Notes: generated by a model not told the origin, from the letters alone. Shown: positions 1 through 7,355, numbered from the stretch's first letter. The stretch is DNA of 10,807 nt from Bacteroidota bacterium (GCA_023423285.1 JAFAFV010000035.1:1-10807), one strand, 5' to 3'. Numbers and translations: made by a program.

Positions 1-2483
1 CACCTGTAGATTTTCTTCTTAAGAAAAATAATGTAACCATTAATTTGGTGGAAAATAAGCTGGACGAGTTGATCGGCCGCTTACCAAAAATGAGTGGCGG
101 AGAACCGGCACAGCAGATCAGCCGTGAAGCAAATAATGTTGTGTTGCGCGCGGGAGCCTCTTTAAAACAATTCAACGACGAATTTGTGACACCCGAGCAT
201 TTGCTTTTGGCGATTGTTGAGGGCAACGACGCTGCAGGAAAACTATTGAAAGATGCCGGCCTTACCTCCAAAGGGCTCATCACTGCTATTAAAGATTTGC
301 GCAAAGGCTCTACGGTTTCTTCGCAAACGCAGTCGCAGGAATACAATGCTTTAAACAAATATGCAAAAAATCTGAATGAACTGGCCCGGCAGGGTAAGCT
401 CGATCCGGTGATTGGTCGCGATGAAGAAATTCGCCGCACATTACATATTTTAAGTCGCCGCACAAAGAATAACCCCATTTTAGTGGGTGAACCAGGTGTG
501 GGTAAAACTGCCATTGCCGAAGGTATTGCACACCGTATTGTAAACGGCGATGTGCCCGAAAACTTAAAGTCAAAAGTGATCTACGCGTTGGATATGGGTC
601 TTTTAATTGCCGGTGCCAAGTATAAAGGAGAATTTGAGGAAAGGCTGAAAGGTGTGATTAAAGAAGTAAGCGGCAGCGATGGCGAGATTATTTTATTTAT
701 TGATGAAATACATACACTGGTGGGCGCCGGAGGTGGCGAGGGCGCGATGGACGCTGCGAATATTTTAAAACCTGCCCTGGCTCGTGGCGAACTGCGTGCT
801 GTTGGCGCCACAACGTTGAATGAATATCAGAAATTCTTTGAAAAAGATAAGGCGCTGGAACGCCGCTTTCAAAAAGTAATGATTGATGAGCCTTCGGTGG
901 AAGATGCCATTTCCATTTTGAGGGGCCTGAAGGACAGGTATGAAACGCACCACCATGTGCGTATTAAAGATGATGCGATTATTGCGGCAGTGGAACTATC
1001 AAGCCGATATATTACTGACAGGTTTTTGCCGGATAAGGCCATTGACCTGATTGATGAGAGCGCTGCCAAGCTTCGTCTTGAAATGAACTCTGAACCTGAA
1101 GAACTGGACAAGCTCAACCGCCAGATACGCCAACTGGAAATTGAACGTGAAGCCATCAAACGTGAAAATGATGAGGAAAAGCTGAAACAACTTAATACCG
1201 AAATAGCGAACCTTTCTGTAGAACGCGATACCTTAAAAGCAAAATGGACCGAGGAAAAAGAACTGGTCGAAAAGATACAAAGCGCCAAGGCTAACATTGA
1301 AAATTATAAAGTGGAAGCCGAGCAGGCCGAACGTAACGGCGATTATGGTAAAGTAGCCGAGATACGGTATGGTAAAATAAAAAACGAAGAGGCTACGATT
1401 GCCGATCTTACCAGACAACTCGCCAACAGTAATGAAAAAAGACTGTTGAAAGAAGAGGTTGATGCGGAAGATATTGCAGAAAGCGTGGCCAAAGCTACCG
1501 GCATCCCGGTAAGCAAAATGATGCAAAGTGACCGGGAAAAATTATTGCATCTGGAAGAACACCTGCACCAACGCGTCGTAGGCCAGGATGAAGCTATTAT
1601 AGCCGTTGCAGATGCCGTACGCCGCAGTCGCGCCGGATTGAATGATCCTAAAAAGCCTATCGGTTCTTTTATATTCCTCGGAACAACCGGGGTTGGTAAA
1701 ACTGAATTGGCCAAAGCGCTGGCAGAATATCTTTTTGATGATGAAAGCATGATGACGCGTATTGATATGAGTGAATACCAGGAAAAACATACGGTGAGTC
1801 GACTGGTTGGCGCGCCTCCCGGATATGTGGGTTATGATGAAGGCGGGCAACTGACAGAGGCCGTACGACGCAAGCCTTACAGCGTGGTGCTATTAGACGA
1901 AATTGAAAAAGCACACCCTGATGTGTGGAACGTTCTGCTTCAGGTGCTGGATGACGGACGCCTTACTGATAACAAAGGCCGAGTGGTGAATTTTAAAAAC
2001 ACCATCATTATCATGACCAGCAATATTGGCAGCCATTTGATACAGGATGCTTTTGAAGATGTGACTGAAAAAAATGTAGATGAAGTAACGGCAAAAGCAA
2101 AAGTATCTGTGATGGCTTTGCTACGCGAAACGGTTCGTCCTGAATTTTTAAACAGAGTAGATGAAATCATTATGTTTCATCCGCTGCTTAAAAAAGATAT
2201 TGTTGACATTATTAAGATACAATTGCGACAATTGCAAAGTCTTGTTGCCCAAAGCGGCATCCAGTTAAAGTTCAGCGATTACGCGCTCGACTTTTTGGCC
2301 GAGCAGGGTTTTGATCCACAGTTTGGGGCAAGGCCTTTGAAGCGCCTGATCCAAAAAGAAATTGTGAACCAGTTAAGCAAACGCATACTTGCGGGGGATA
2401 TTGACAAGAGTGAGCCGGTACTGGTAGATGTGTTTGATAACACGGTGGTGTTTAGAAACGAAGCGGCTGAAAAATCTAAATAA
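1..2483 (+). CDS. clpB: ClpB, ATP-dependent protein disaggregase (5' end outside window)
   Basis: ClpB is a hexameric cytosolic AAA+ chaperone that pulls polypeptides out of aggregates, working with DnaK/DnaJ/GrpE. The frame is open to the left edge: codons from base 3 read PVDFLLKKNNVTIN and continue without a break, which fits the usual ClpB N-domain. The gene therefore starts upstream, and the in-frame TTG at 45 is an ordinary Leu codon. About 826 residues are visible of a usual 860-870. In order: rest of the Clp N domain with the VTPEHLLLAI repeat (to about base 310); first ATPase domain with Walker A GEPGVGKT (486-509) and Walker B ending in DE (702-707); a Lys/Glu-rich coiled-coil M domain (about 1090-1430), which separates ClpB from ClpA and ClpC; second ATPase domain with Walker A GTTGVGKT (1680-1703) and Walker B ending in DE (1896-1901); and the C-terminal domain with GARPLKR. 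All nucleotide-binding motifs are intact. A hairpin terminator follows the stop. The promoter lies outside the window. Confidence 0.97.
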   Translation, partial: PVDFLLKKNNVTINLVENKLDELIGRLPKMSGGEPAQQISREANNVVLRAGASLKQFNDEFVTPEHLLLAIVEGNDAAGKLLKDAGLTSKGLITAIKDLRKGSTVSSQTQSQEYNALNKYAKNLNELARQGKLDPVIGRDEEIRRTLHILSRRTKNNPILVGEPGVGKTAIAEGIAHRIVNGDVPENLKSKVIYALDMGLLIAGAKYKGEFEERLKGVIKEVSGSDGEIILFIDEIHTLVGAGGGEGAMDAANILKPALARGELRAVGATTLNEYQKFFEKDKALERRFQKVMIDEPSVEDAISILRGLKDRYETHHHVRIKDDAIIAAVELSSRYITDRFLPDKAIDLIDESAAKLRLEMNSEPEELDKLNRQIRQLEIEREAIKRENDEEKLKQLNTEIANLSVERDTLKAKWTEEKELVEKIQSAKANIENYKVEAEQAERNGDYGKVAEIRYGKIKNEEATIADLTRQLANSNEKRLLKEEVDAEDIAESVAKATGIPVSKMMQSDREKLLHLEEHLHQRVVGQDEAIIAVADAVRRSRAGLNDPKKPIGSFIFLGTTGVGKTELAKALAEYLFDDESMMTRIDMSEYQEKHTVSRLVGAPPGYVGYDEGGQLTEAVRRKPYSVVLLDEIEKAHPDVWNVLLQVLDDGRLTDNKGRVVNFKNTIIIMTSNIGSHLIQDAFEDVTEKNVDEVTAKAKVSVMALLRETVRPEFLNRVDEIIMFHPLLKKDIVDIIKIQLRQLQSLVAQSGIQLKFSDYALDFLAEQGFDPQFGARPLKRLIQKEIVNQLSKRILAGDIDKSEPVLVDVFDNTVVFRNEAAEKSK

Positions 2484-2497
2484 ACAATAAATAATTC

Positions 2498-2533
2498 AAG
2501 GCTGATTCGGTTTAAACAGAATCAGCCTTTTTT
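2498..2533 (+). terminator. Rho-independent terminator of clpB
   Basis: A perfect 11-bp stem (2498-2508 AAGGCTGATTC pairing with 2519-2529 GAATCAGCCTT) closes a 10-nt loop and runs into six T (2528-2533). It begins 15 bases after the clpB stop. The coaE stop codon (2512-2514, opposite strand) falls in the loop, so the 3' half of the stem and the T run also encode the last residues of CoaE. Read on the minus strand the hairpin is the same, but only a mixed A/T stretch follows, so termination of coaE there would be weaker. Confidence 0.88.
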
Positions 2534-3126
2534 GTTGGCTGAATCGCAATGCCCGTAAGTGTTACGTGCAGTTGCACTACCTGGGAAATGACTGATTCTT
2601 TTCCGCTATTGTTGATGACATAATTACAGCGGCTCATTTTCTCATCTTCGGCCATTTGTTTTTTCATACGGGCAATCACATGTTTGGCAGTTGTATTCTC
2701 ACGTTCAATAATGCGTTGTATCCTTATTTCTTCCGGTGCAAAAACGCCGATAACCATGTCAAGGTATTTTTCACTGCCGCTTTCAAAAATTAGCGCTGCT
2801 TCCTTTAAGGCATAAGGCGCGGTTTGCTGTAAAAACCAATTGTTGGCATCGCTGATAGTGGCAGGATGGATGATGGCATTTAGCAGCTTAAGCTTTTCTT
2901 CATTATTAAATACTATTGCTGCTATATGCTGCATGTTATACTGACCATTTATGTAAGAAGCTTTTCCAAAATGTTTAATAATGCTGTGGCGGATATTATT
3001 ATTAGTAAGCACAAGCCTTTTAGCAGCACGGTCGGCATCATAAACAGGAATGCCAAAGGTTGAAAAAATTCTGGCAATAGTGGATTTCCCACTCCCCATC
3101 CCGCCTGTAATTCCAACTTTTAACAT
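2512..3126 (-). CDS. coaE: Dephospho-CoA kinase
   Basis: CoaE phosphorylates the 3'-hydroxyl of the ribose of dephospho-CoA with ATP, the last step of coenzyme A synthesis in the cytosol. The 204 aa length is normal for the family. The P-loop GGMGSGKS is at residues 8-15, followed by the substrate-site segment VYDADRAAKRL with Asp30 and Asp32. LIFESG and the late QMAEDEK...YVINNSG stretch also match the family. The ATG start gives a protein that begins directly with the P-loop strand (MLKVGITGG), so no other start is needed. A terminator lies between yajC and coaE, which suggests that coaE has its own promoter in the short gap 3127-3173; I see no convincing TAnnTTTG element there. The last six residues (KKADSV) are encoded within the clpB terminator on the other strand. 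Confidence 0.95.
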   Translation of the reverse strand: MLKVGITGGMGSGKSTIARIFSTFGIPVYDADRAAKRLVLTNNNIRHSIIKHFGKASYINGQYNMQHIAAIVFNNEEKLKLLNAIIHPATISDANNWFLQQTAPYALKEAALIFESGSEKYLDMVIGVFAPEEIRIQRIIERENTTAKHVIARMKKQMAEDEKMSRCNYVINNSGKESVISQVVQLHVTLTGIAIQPTKKADSV

Positions 3127-3173
3127 GGCAACATATACTATGAGTTACAAACATTTGTTAAACGCAGATGAAT

Positions 3174-3206
3174 AAAAAAAATCAATTGGAGGCCAATTGA
3201 TTTTTT
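3174..3206. terminator. Symmetric hairpin terminator after yajC
   Basis: A 9-bp stem (3181-3189 ATCAATTGG with 3193-3201 CCAATTGAT) has a 3-nt loop and is flanked by A7 on the left and a T run on the right, so the helix can extend to 14 bp with A-T pairs. On the minus strand it starts 7 bases past the yajC stop and ends in a run of T, as expected for a yajC terminator. It would also work on the plus strand and could block antisense transcription coming from coaE. Confidence 0.8.
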
Positions 3207-3212
3207 GGTTTT

Positions 3213-3551
3213 TTATTTTGTAGCGGCCGCTGCAGCTTTGTTTTGCTGGGCTGTCCAGTCCATGCTCACGGCGCTTTTTTCAATTTTAATATAATTGCCC
3301 GGGCTAATTTCAATGCTCATGGTTCCATCTTCATTGATCTGGTTGATCTTACCATGAATACCTGCAATGGTTACTACTTTATCGCCTTTTTGTAGGTCAT
3401 TAATAAACTTTTTCTGGTCTTTTGCTCTTTTAGCCTGCGGCCTGATGAAGAACAGCCAGAACACCAGGATCATACCCAGCATAAAAACCATGGTTGTCAT
3501 AGAGCCAAAAGGACCCTGAGATTGTGCTTGTAAAATGTAAAGATTGGTCAT
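3213..3551 (-). CDS. yajC: YajC, Sec translocase accessory subunit
   Basis: YajC is a small inner-membrane protein that associates with SecD, SecF and the SecYEG channel during protein export. The 112 aa product has a short N-terminal tail, one transmembrane segment at about residues 18-37 (TTMVFMLGMILVFWLFFIRP), a basic stretch RPQAKRAKDQKK, and the conserved cytosolic part LQKGDKVVTIAGIHGKI. The FFIRPQ...KGD..VT.GG-like layout is typical of the family. The C-terminus is an Ala/Lys-rich tail (NKAAAAATK) with no clear role. The gene starts 16 bases after the DUF1573 stop on the same strand, so the two are probably cotranscribed, and a hairpin terminator follows. Confidence 0.95.
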   Translation of the reverse strand: MTNLYILQAQSQGPFGSMTTMVFMLGMILVFWLFFIRPQAKRAKDQKKFINDLQKGDKVVTIAGIHGKINQINEDGTMSIEISPGNYIKIEKSAVSMDWTAQQNKAAAAATK

Positions 3552-3567
3552 TCGTATTTTATTTTTA

Positions 3568-4023
3568 TTATTCTACTACGTCAACTTTAAATGTGAGTAC
3601 ATGTTCAGTAAAAGGTGTTGTATTGGCTTTTACGGTTATATTTTTTACGTGAACGCCGATGGCCTGTTCAGCGCTGTTAAATTTTGAAACAATTTTCTCC
3701 TCTTTTCCGGGCATAATGGGTTTTTCAGGTTTATCTGCCACAGTACAGCCGCATCCTGGTACCACTTCAGATATGATAAGTGGTTTTTCTCCGGTGTTTT
3801 TAATGGTGTAAGGTATTTCAACAACCTGACCCTTTTTTATTTTGCCTAAATCTCTCACTGTGGAATCGGTCCATTCTGCAGTTGTAAAATTCACTGAATC
3901 CGATAATGCGTTTGCTTTTTGTACCTGATCCAATGAATCCTGATTTTGTGCAGAGTTATCGGCATTGCTGTTACAAGCCACAATTACCATTCCTGCAAGG
4001 ACTGAAAATATCAATTTTTTCAT
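3568..4023 (-). CDS. DUF1573 family lipoprotein
   Basis: This is a 151 aa predicted lipoprotein. A basic, hydrophobic signal peptide (residues 1-16) ends in the lipobox I-V-A-C, with Cys17 as the lipid-modified residue. Ser/Asn/Asp-rich residues follow it, as expected of a linker outside the membrane. The mature part carries the DUF1573 pattern: a DLGKIKKGQVVEIPYTIKNTGEKPL strand region, then VVPGCGCTVA with Cys91 and Cys93, then a PGKEEKI turn. The family resembles an immunoglobulin-like beta sandwich and is common in Bacteroidota, often beside nusB and yajC. Its biochemical role is not established. The CxC pair could form a disulfide or bind a metal or another ligand; that is inference. It lies between nusB and yajC, with a possible promoter of its own just upstream. 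Confidence 0.88.
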   Translation of the reverse strand: MKKLIFSVLAGMVIVACNSNADNSAQNQDSLDQVQKANALSDSVNFTTAEWTDSTVRDLGKIKKGQVVEIPYTIKNTGEKPLIISEVVPGCGCTVADKPEKPIMPGKEEKIVSKFNSAEQAIGVHVKNITVKANTTPFTEHVLTFKVDVVE

Positions 4024-4073
4024 GTGAAGAATTTTATGGTTTGAATGTGCTTTATTTTAAAATTTTGTAGTTT

Positions 4074-4081
4074 CAAAGGTA
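4074..4081 (-). promoter_or_regulatory. Candidate -7 element (TACCTTTG) for DUF1573-yajC
   Basis: Read on the minus strand this is TACCTTTG, an exact match to the Bacteroidota -7 consensus TAnnTTTG. It lies in the 69-base gap between the nusB stop and the DUF1573 start, about 50 bases before that start. No good TTTG -33 box is found 19 bases further upstream, so the call rests on the -7 match alone. It would let the lipoprotein and yajC be transcribed without nusB. Confidence 0.45.
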
Positions 4082-4092
4082 ATTTAAAATTG

Positions 4093-5019
4093 CTAATTAC
4101 TTCTTCTAAAGTCCTTCTTCTTCATTTTACCCTGTTCAATCAGTTCTTTATGAATATTGTCAAGTATACCATTGATGAAGTGGCCGCTTTGTGCTGTGCT
4201 GTATTCTTTTGCCAAGTCAATATATTCGTTGATGGTGACTTTTGGCGGTATCGTTTCAAAGTATAAAAACTCGCTCAGTCCCATTTTCATCAAAACCATA
4301 TCCAGCAAAGCTATTCTTTCGGGGTCCCAGTTTTTTAATTTAGGCTTGATGATTTCCAGCAAAAAATCTTCCTTATCCAAAACAGTTTGAAGCAGGCTTA
4401 CAGCAAACTGTTCTTTATCTTTTGAAATAATTTCCTGAAGATTAAGTGTGGGCTTGCTTAAAAATGTAGCCAATATTTGTGCAAGCATATCGCCGTCATC
4501 ATCCCAGTTGCTAAAGAGTTCTTCCACGTGGCTTACAAACTCTTCGTTGCCCAGCATCAGGTCGTTTAAAATGTATTCAAATATTTTACGGTCTTCCTGC
4601 CGGCTTTGCTGACCTATATTAATATAGTGTATGTACTCACGTGTGGTAATTAGTTTGTTGTAAATTTTTTTTACAGGATCTGCATCAATCATCAGCTCCG
4701 GCTTTTCCTTTTTTTGCAAATCTTTCAGGCTGGTATTTTCAAGCATTTGCCAAAGCAGGTTGCTGCCGGCAAGTTTTGTATTCACGTTTAAGTCTTTTTC
4801 TGAAGGTATAAATTTGTGGCTTCTTTTATACGCGTCTTTCTCAGCATATCGCGCCACATCAGTTAAAAACTGTATGATAAAAACCAGTAAGGAGCGGGAT
4901 TGTGCGAAGTGTTGCTTTAATATTTTTTCAGGGTTGAATGGCTTGTCGGTTTGGTGCGAAGAATGTGCCGCATAAAGCGTTTGCATCACTTTTACCCTGA
5001 TATTTCGTCTGCTTATCAT
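4093..5019 (-). CDS. nusB: NusB, transcription antitermination factor (long Bacteroidota form)
   Basis: NusB binds boxA RNA together with NusE (ribosomal protein S10) and takes part in antitermination, chiefly of rRNA operons. The 308 aa product is about twice as long as the roughly 140 aa E. coli protein. The start MISRRNIRVKVMQTLYA matches the usual NusB opening (R..R..A.Q.LYA). The canonical C-terminal half begins near NWDPERIALLDMVLMKMG and continues through IPPKVTINEYIDLAKEYS and GHFINGILDNI. Between them lies an insertion of about 150 residues that is helical and charged in character, which separates the two recognisable parts. Long NusB proteins of this kind are usual in Bacteroidota, so I read this as a lineage trait and not as a fusion. 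The tail is basic (KMKKKDFRRSN). It is the first gene of its strand group and is divergent from groES. Confidence 0.93.
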   Translation of the reverse strand: MISRRNIRVKVMQTLYAAHSSHQTDKPFNPEKILKQHFAQSRSLLVFIIQFLTDVARYAEKDAYKRSHKFIPSEKDLNVNTKLAGSNLLWQMLENTSLKDLQKKEKPELMIDADPVKKIYNKLITTREYIHYINIGQQSRQEDRKIFEYILNDLMLGNEEFVSHVEELFSNWDDDGDMLAQILATFLSKPTLNLQEIISKDKEQFAVSLLQTVLDKEDFLLEIIKPKLKNWDPERIALLDMVLMKMGLSEFLYFETIPPKVTINEYIDLAKEYSTAQSGHFINGILDNIHKELIEQGKMKKKDFRRSN

Positions 5020-5043
5020 TTACTCAAGAACTATTTTGCGCGG

Positions 5044-5051
5044 CGAAGATA
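5044..5051 (-). promoter_or_regulatory. Weak candidate -7 element for nusB
   Basis: On the minus strand this reads TATCTTCG, one mismatch from TAnnTTTG, and the context TTATCTTCGC resembles the frequent form TATCTTTGC. It lies 25 bases before the nusB start, which would give a leader of about 20 bases. No TTTG box is present at the expected -33 position. Confidence 0.3.
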
Positions 5052-5130
5052 AGGGTTTATTTGAATGAGGTTTTTAAATAAAAAGATGAAATTTTGGCAT
5101 TCACTCAATCGCTTTTCAATTTAAAAATGT

Positions 5131-5193
5131 AGGTTATAACATAAAACCTGAAAATATTTCATATTAGAACCTGATGGCACATTATTTAAGGTT
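5131..5193. repeat. Array of four AGGTT/AACCT boxes upstream of groES
   Basis: Four copies of one 5-base word occur within 63 bases: AGGTT at 5131-5135, AACCT at 5145-5149, AACCT at 5168-5172 and AGGTT at 5189-5193. They form two inverted pairs with spacers of 9 and 16 bases. The two AACCT copies are each followed by GA. The last copy shares its final T with the -7 element of the groES promoter. This could be an operator, but the words are short and could recur by chance. The rest of the 247-base gap 5020-5266 is A/T-rich with no gene and no CIRCE operator. Confidence 0.3.
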
Positions 5194-5200
5194 ACTTTTG
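5193..5200 (+). promoter_or_regulatory. Probable -7 promoter element (TACTTTTG) of groES-groEL
   Basis: TACTTTTG is an exact match to the Bacteroidota -7 consensus TAnnTTTG and lies 66 bases before the groES start, giving a leader of about 60 bases. At the -33 position (5170-5173) the sequence is CCTG, matching only half of TTTG, so the promoter may need an activator or tolerate a weak -33 box. The leader is A/T-rich near the start codon and has no Shine-Dalgarno sequence. Confidence 0.6.
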
Positions 5201-5266
5201 CGCCTCTCCGAATTTTAACAATCCAATCGGGGAATCTTTTTAAAAATTTTAAAAAACGATACAATT

Positions 5267-5548
5267 ATGGCTAAAAAACAAACTGTTACTCCTTTGCATG
5301 ACAGAGTAATCGTAAAACCAGCTGCAGCGGAAGAAAAAACTGCCGGCGGCATTATTATCCCTGACACTGCTAAAGAAAAACCACAGCGGGGTACCGTAGT
5401 TGCTGCAGGCCCCGGAAAAAAAGACGAACCGGTAACTGTGAAACCAGGCGACAATGTTTTATACGGAAAATACGCGGGCACAGAAATTCAAATTAATGGA
5501 GAAGACCTCCTTATTATGAGGGAGAGCGATATCCTGGCAATTGTTTAA
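5267..5548 (+). CDS. groES: Co-chaperonin GroES (Hsp10)
   Basis: GroES forms the seven-subunit lid that caps a GroEL ring and closes the folding chamber in the cytosol. The 93 aa length is typical. The N-terminal PLHDRVIVKP signature is present at about residues 9-18. The mobile loop that contacts GroEL follows (EEKTAGGIIIPDTAKEKPQ, about 22-40), with the hydrophobic III tripeptide intact. The rest has the normal beta-barrel pattern (GTVVAAGPG, VKPGDNVLYGKYAGTEI, LLIMRESDILAIV). The ATG start gives the usual N-terminus. It heads a two-gene operon with groEL, 83 bases downstream on the same strand. Confidence 0.98.
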   Translation: MAKKQTVTPLHDRVIVKPAAAEEKTAGGIIIPDTAKEKPQRGTVVAAGPGKKDEPVTVKPGDNVLYGKYAGTEIQINGEDLLIMRESDILAIV

Positions 5549-5631
5549 TCAGCCAGATTGGCAATAAGACAATATGCCAGTTAAATAAAGATTGTCAAAT
5601 AAACTAATTATAAAAATTTCAAATTAATAAA

Positions 5632-7269
5632 ATGGCTAAACAAATTTTCTTCGATATTGAAGCAAGAAATAGAATGAAAAAAGGTGTGGACATTTTGTCC
5701 AACGCCGTAAAAGTTACATTAGGGCCAAAAGGCCGAAACGTGGTACTTGAGAAAAAATTTGGCGCACCCGGTATTACGAAAGACGGCGTTACGGTTGCAA
5801 AAGAAATTGAACTGGAAGACCCTATTGAAAATCTGGGCGCACAAATGGTAAAAGAAGTGGCAAGTAAAACCGGCGATATTGCTGGAGATGGCACCACCAC
5901 AGCCACAGTTTTAGCACAGGCTATTATTAGCGAAGGTTTAAAAATGGTAGCGGCAGGCTCTAACCCTATGGATCTGAAACGCGGTATTGATAAAGCCGTT
6001 TCATTAATCGTTGAAAACCTGAAAAACCAAAGCCAGACTGTAGGCAGCGACAGCAAAAAAATCAAACAGGTAGCTACTATCTCTGCTAATAATGACGAAC
6101 TTATTGGCGAACTGATTGCTCAGGCTTTTGGTAAAGTAGGAAAAGAAGGCGTGATTACGGTAGAAGAAGCAAAAGGTACCGATACTTATGTAGATGTGGT
6201 TGAAGGTATGCAATTTGACCGCGGCTATATTTCTCCATACTTCGTTACTAATAGCGAAAAAATGGAAGCCGAGTTACAAAACCCTTACATTCTGATCTAC
6301 GATAAGAAGATCAGCACCATGAAAGACATTCTTTCTATCTTGGAAAAAGTAGCGCAAAGCGGCCGTCCTCTGGTAATTATTGCAGAAGACCTGGAAGGTG
6401 AAGCACTGGCAACATTAGTGGTGAACAAGCTGCGCGGCACTTTAAAAGTAGCTGCAGTAAAAGCTCCTGGTTTTGGCGACAGAAGAAAAGAAATGTTACA
6501 GGATATTGCTATCTTAACCGGCGGTACTGTAATCAGTGAAGATATGGGCCACAAGCTGGAAGGTGCTGAGATATCCTCTTTAGGCCAGGCTGCATCTATA
6601 GCCATTGATAAAGACAATACCATCATCGTTGGTGGTAAAGGCAAGAAAGCTGATATTACCGGCCGCGTAAATCAAATCAAAGCACAAATTGAAACCACTA
6701 CTTCTGACTACGACCGTGAAAAATTACAGGAACGCCTGGCTAAGCTGAGCGGTGGTGTGGCTGTACTATACGTAGGTGCTGCTACCGAGGTAGAAATGAA
6801 AGAAAAGAAAGACCGCGTGGATGATGCATTGCATGCAACACGTGCAGCGGTTGAAGAAGGGATTGTACCTGGTGGTGGTGTAGCCTATGTACGCGCTATT
6901 GATTCGTTAGACGTGAAAGTAAAAGGCCAGCTTGAAGATGAACAAACAGGTATGGCAATTGTAAAACGCGCGTTGGAATCTCCCGTACGCACACTGGTTG
7001 AAAACGCCGGAATTGAAGGTTCTATCGTTGTTCAAAAAATCAGGGAAGGACAAGGTGATTACGGATTTAACGCCCGCACAGAAAATTACGAAAACCTGTT
7101 TAAGGCTGGCGTAATTGACCCAACCAAAGTAAGCCGTGTAGCTCTTGAAAATGCAGCTTCTATCGCCGGTATGTTACTTACTACCGAGTGTGTGATTGCT
7201 GACAAACCAGAGCCTAAACAGGCTGCTCCTGCAATGCCTCCTGGTGGTATGGGCGATATGGGATATTAA
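5632..7269 (+). CDS. groEL: Chaperonin GroEL (Hsp60)
   Basis: GroEL is the double-ring, ATP-driven cytosolic chaperonin that encloses unfolded proteins under the GroES lid. The full length of 545 aa is normal. Visible landmarks are the nucleotide-site segment LGPKGRNVVLE (about 30-40), GDIAGDGTTTATVLAQ (about 81-96) with the catalytic-site Asp86, the apical-domain stretch containing YISPYFVTN, the GFGDRRKEML motif, the chaperonin signature AAVEEGIVPGGG, and the late equatorial part. The C-terminus ends in the short Gly/Met tail PPGGMGDMGY, shorter than the repeated GGM tail of E. coli. The gap to groES (5549-5631) is A/T-rich, with several weak alternative hairpins built on TGGCA/TGCCA and no clear promoter, so the two genes are likely cotranscribed. 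A strong terminator follows the stop by 46 bases. Confidence 0.99.
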   Translation: MAKQIFFDIEARNRMKKGVDILSNAVKVTLGPKGRNVVLEKKFGAPGITKDGVTVAKEIELEDPIENLGAQMVKEVASKTGDIAGDGTTTATVLAQAIISEGLKMVAAGSNPMDLKRGIDKAVSLIVENLKNQSQTVGSDSKKIKQVATISANNDELIGELIAQAFGKVGKEGVITVEEAKGTDTYVDVVEGMQFDRGYISPYFVTNSEKMEAELQNPYILIYDKKISTMKDILSILEKVAQSGRPLVIIAEDLEGEALATLVVNKLRGTLKVAAVKAPGFGDRRKEMLQDIAILTGGTVISEDMGHKLEGAEISSLGQAASIAIDKDNTIIVGGKGKKADITGRVNQIKAQIETTTSDYDREKLQERLAKLSGGVAVLYVGAATEVEMKEKKDRVDDALHATRAAVEEGIVPGGGVAYVRAIDSLDVKVKGQLEDEQTGMAIVKRALESPVRTLVENAGIEGSIVVQKIREGQGDYGFNARTENYENLFKAGVIDPTKVSRVALENAASIAGMLLTTECVIADKPEPKQAAPAMPPGGMGDMGY

Positions 7270-7315
7270 TCAGCATCCCCGAAAGTTTGATCAGATTACA
7301 CTTTATATCAATACA

Positions 7316-7346
7316 AAAAAGTGCTCACATAATGTGAGCACTTTTT
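7316..7346. terminator. Bidirectional terminator between groEL and the FAD oxidoreductase
   Basis: A perfect 9-bp G/C-bearing stem (7321-7329 GTGCTCACA with 7333-7341 TGTGAGCAC) has a TAA loop. It is extended by five A-T pairs to 14 bp, with A6 before it and T5 after it. Each strand therefore sees a hairpin followed by a T run. It ends groEL on the plus strand and, starting 9 bases past its stop codon, the convergent oxidoreductase gene on the minus strand. Confidence 0.92.
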
Positions 7347-7355
7347 GTTTGCATA

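Noticed and set aside
45..47. TTG as the start codon of clpB
   Set aside because: The frame is open to the window edge and the upstream codons (PVDFLLKKNNVTIN) fit the ClpB N-domain, so the true start is outside the window.
869..1297. Open frame of 142 codons on the minus strand inside clpB, and similar ones at 1343-1750 and 5619-6065
   Set aside because: They are antisense shadows of conserved clpB and groEL coding sequence, with Ser-rich low-quality translations and no motif.
4045..4390. Two plus-strand open frames opposite the end of nusB
   Set aside because: The minus strand encodes the conserved NusB C-terminal domain here; the plus-strand translations show no family feature.
5020..5266. 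CIRCE operator or other classical heat-shock operator
   Set aside because: I looked for TTAGCACTC/GAGTGCTAA and found no copy or close variant.
5534..5580. Alternative hairpins from CTGGCA, TGGCA and TGCCAG in the groES-groEL gap
   Set aside because: Stems are only 5-6 bp with long loops and no T run; they are too weak to call a terminator or RNA processing site.
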